Assembly (NCBI GenBank): GCA_032622095.1
Contig: CP136067.1
Location: 192,910,052 to 192,974,051 of the forward strand
Length of the DNA stretch: 64,000 nt
Reading direction: 5' to 3'
Source: Siphonodentalium dalli
Lineage: Eukaryota > Mollusca > Scaphopoda > Gadilida > Siphonodentaliidae
The notes under the pieces are model-generated. The model had not been told where the DNA came from, searched no databases, and saw nothing but the letters and a program-made list of their open reading frames with translations. Positions within the stretch are counted from its first letter, which is position 1. Each line of letters starts with the position of its first letter. This document shows, one piece after another, positions 62,038 through 64,000 of this stretch. The position numbers and the translations under genes were made by a program.

Positions 62038-63435
62038 TAGTATGACAGTTTTAAGATATTTCATAGTTTCGAACTAGGCTACCCCTCCAAACAGGCTGTG
62101 GAAATTCATTTAGTTTGATTAATTCAATCCTGAGATACATGTAAGCTGTACGTGGAGCAGAACTCGAATACACATGAAAATGGACCAAATTTCCACTTAA
62201 CAATTAATTGCTTCTGAACATGACCCTGTAAAATAATTTTGTAACATTCAATAAAATAGAGACTAAAAACCTGAAAGTGCATATCAAATGAATATATGGG
62301 AATTAAGTAAATACCCACCGTTATTCAGTTATCAGACAAAGGGACCCAAGGCACAAACAAAAATGTCTGTAAAAAGTCAGCATTAAGAACATGGAGAAAT
62401 ATATAAACTTGGTTGTTAATATACATGTATTCATTTTAGATAGTTCTCAATAATTTAATTTTGTGTGTTGAAACCATCGGTATGTAAACAAAACTGTTAG
62501 TGATTTGTCAACCAACATCGCTAAACGTTTATAGTGAGTTTAAATATGACTGACTATGATTTTCAGAATATTTTTCAATGCTATCGGCAATTCCACTGTA
62601 ACAGTAATATTGACATAACACCGGTAGTGATCTACAGAATCTCTCATCGGAGAGTTATTTATAATGAAAATAAGAACAAAGTCAATCTATTTTTTCATGT
62701 ACTTGTTAATGATGGTCGTTTTACAGAAATTGAGGGGTCGAGTTGCGGTAGCTAAGCCAAATACGATCCGACCTTGCCAAAGATATTGTGCTATCGAGAT
62801 CAAAACTCACAAAAATGTACTAATTAAGGGTCATTTACTCTTAGATCAAGACATTGTTGAACATCAACAAAATCAGTTAATATCTCTTCAAGTTATCAAC
62901 GTGATAAAAATTCATGAAAATTAACAAATTAAGGGTCACAAGTCCACTCAAAGTAGACGGACTGGCCGATTATTGAATTATGCAATTTATGGGTGTACTG
63001 GTTGATAATTTAGTAAAATGCCTCAATTTTTTGTCTCCAATACGAATGAAACAAAAAGGAAACTTCATCAACAATTGAATTTCAGCTCACAATACATTGA
63101 AAAGATTGAAGAGGGTCAAGTCAAAAAGCAACATTGGCAATAGTCACCATGTCATGTCAGTGGATACTTGGTCCAAACAAACTATGAACCATGAAAAGGA
63201 AAGACTTGTGGTTCAATAACCATAAAAATGTTTTTTTTCTTTTTTTTTTCTCCCTATGTTAAAAGTTCATACAAAAATATTGAACTTGGATGAATACTGA
63301 CAATGTTTTTGATATGTGCATATGTCCTCATCTACCCGTTACAGACATACCGCACAACCTCTAATGAAATGATAAACAAGAAAGGGTGTGGTTTACTGAT
63401 GACAAGTCTGTACAAGTTTCAAGTGACTTTCATCG
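62038..63435. other. Intergenic sequence, nothing recognised
   Basis: Short overlapping frames at 62534-62924 show no family signature. No splice-flanked exon was identified. Confidence 0.35.
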
Positions 63436-63650
63436 TACAGTAATGCCCTAAATAATCGAATCCTTAACCACAGCAGAATTATGGGTAATTTTTCTGGATT
63501 TAGTCGGAAATATGGCTTGTTGCCATTCATCGGAAAGCTGTCACTGAGATTTCGGATGAATGGCAACAAGCATTATTTCCGACTAAATCCTGAAAAATTA
63601 CCCATAATTCTGCTGTGGTTTAGGAGTCGATTATTTAGGGCATTACTGTA
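63436..63650. mobile_element. Mariner-like foldback MITE
   Basis: Full-length palindrome with TA flanks and CAGTAATGCCC / GGGCATTACTG tips. Confidence 0.86.
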
Positions 63651-64000
63651 GACCCTCAACTTTGTAGTCATCTAAAACAGGAACATACTGATATGGGTGG
63701 GGGTGCCTGACCCACCCTCAACTGTGGGCAAAATTTTCAAGATAGTTTGAAAATTACAACATGGGTTCCCAAATGGTGGGGGGGGGGGTGCAAATTGAAT
63801 TTCTTGCCCTTTGGAAATTCCAATGGAGACCCTCTACCACGTCTGTCTGAAGTAATTTGTGAATGAGACTAAGAGCACAAACAAAACAGACCAGACCACA
63901 TCCTCATTTCCATGAGTGTCCCGTACGCATATAATGCATCAGGGAGTTCACCCCACATGCACAAATCAGTTCACTCTTATCTGGAATTCAAGCAGCCACA
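63651..64000. other. Right edge, nothing recognised
   Basis: Contains a G run of 10-11 at about 63778. No gene or element. Confidence 0.35.

Overview
This is a repeat-rich, AT-rich eukaryotic window, almost certainly from a marine invertebrate. Codons, splice sites and protein families are bilaterian. Several dispersed repeats, such as those carrying AAGGGG(G/A)ATAACTCC beside GGAC microsatellites and the ATGGCCGCCAG family, look like repeats common in molluscs. That lineage guess rests on memory of repeat style and is weak; no species can be named.

Three real genes are supported. (1) On the minus strand at 4894-5146 lies the first coding exon of TDP-43 (TARDBP); the rest runs off the left edge. 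(2) Head-to-head with it, at 5571-6866 on the plus strand, is a complete, uninterrupted reading frame for DPH1, the 431-residue diphthamide synthase subunit with all three iron-sulfur cluster cysteines. The 424 bp between the two start codons probably act as a shared promoter. (3) On the minus strand from 47640 to 17239 is a complete src kinase-associated phosphoprotein (SKAP1/SKAP2-type adaptor). I assembled it from eight coding exons, seven of them too short to stand out as ORFs. All seven junctions keep frame and the product is 501 residues: N-terminal helical domain, PH domain, four YD(D/A) tyrosine motifs, a long proline-rich segment and a C-terminal SH3 domain.

The most unusual feature concerns this third gene. 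Next to three of its exons, the exon's 3' end plus its splice donor has been tandemly amplified into the following intron: about 48 copies of a 50-bp unit after exon 2, seven copies after exon 3, and two extra copies after exon 7. Each copy carries a donor-like site. Reading on into the intron after exon 2 or exon 7 meets a stop codon soon after the true donor.

Most of the remaining sequence is non-autonomous transposons. They include about 20 TA-flanked mariner-like foldback MITEs, several hAT-like elements with exact 8-bp target duplications (one inserted 4 bp after the SKAP stop codon), several TTAA-flanked families (some containing long palindromes), tRNA-derived SINEs, LINE tails, and a pair of large inverted elements built of tandem units of about 160 bp. 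Regions: 1-4.9 kb, repeats left of TARDBP; 4.9-7.2 kb, the divergent gene pair; 7.2-16.9 kb, intergenic repeats; 17.2-47.6 kb, the SKAP gene with transposon-filled introns; 47.8-64 kb, repeats with no gene that I can recognise.
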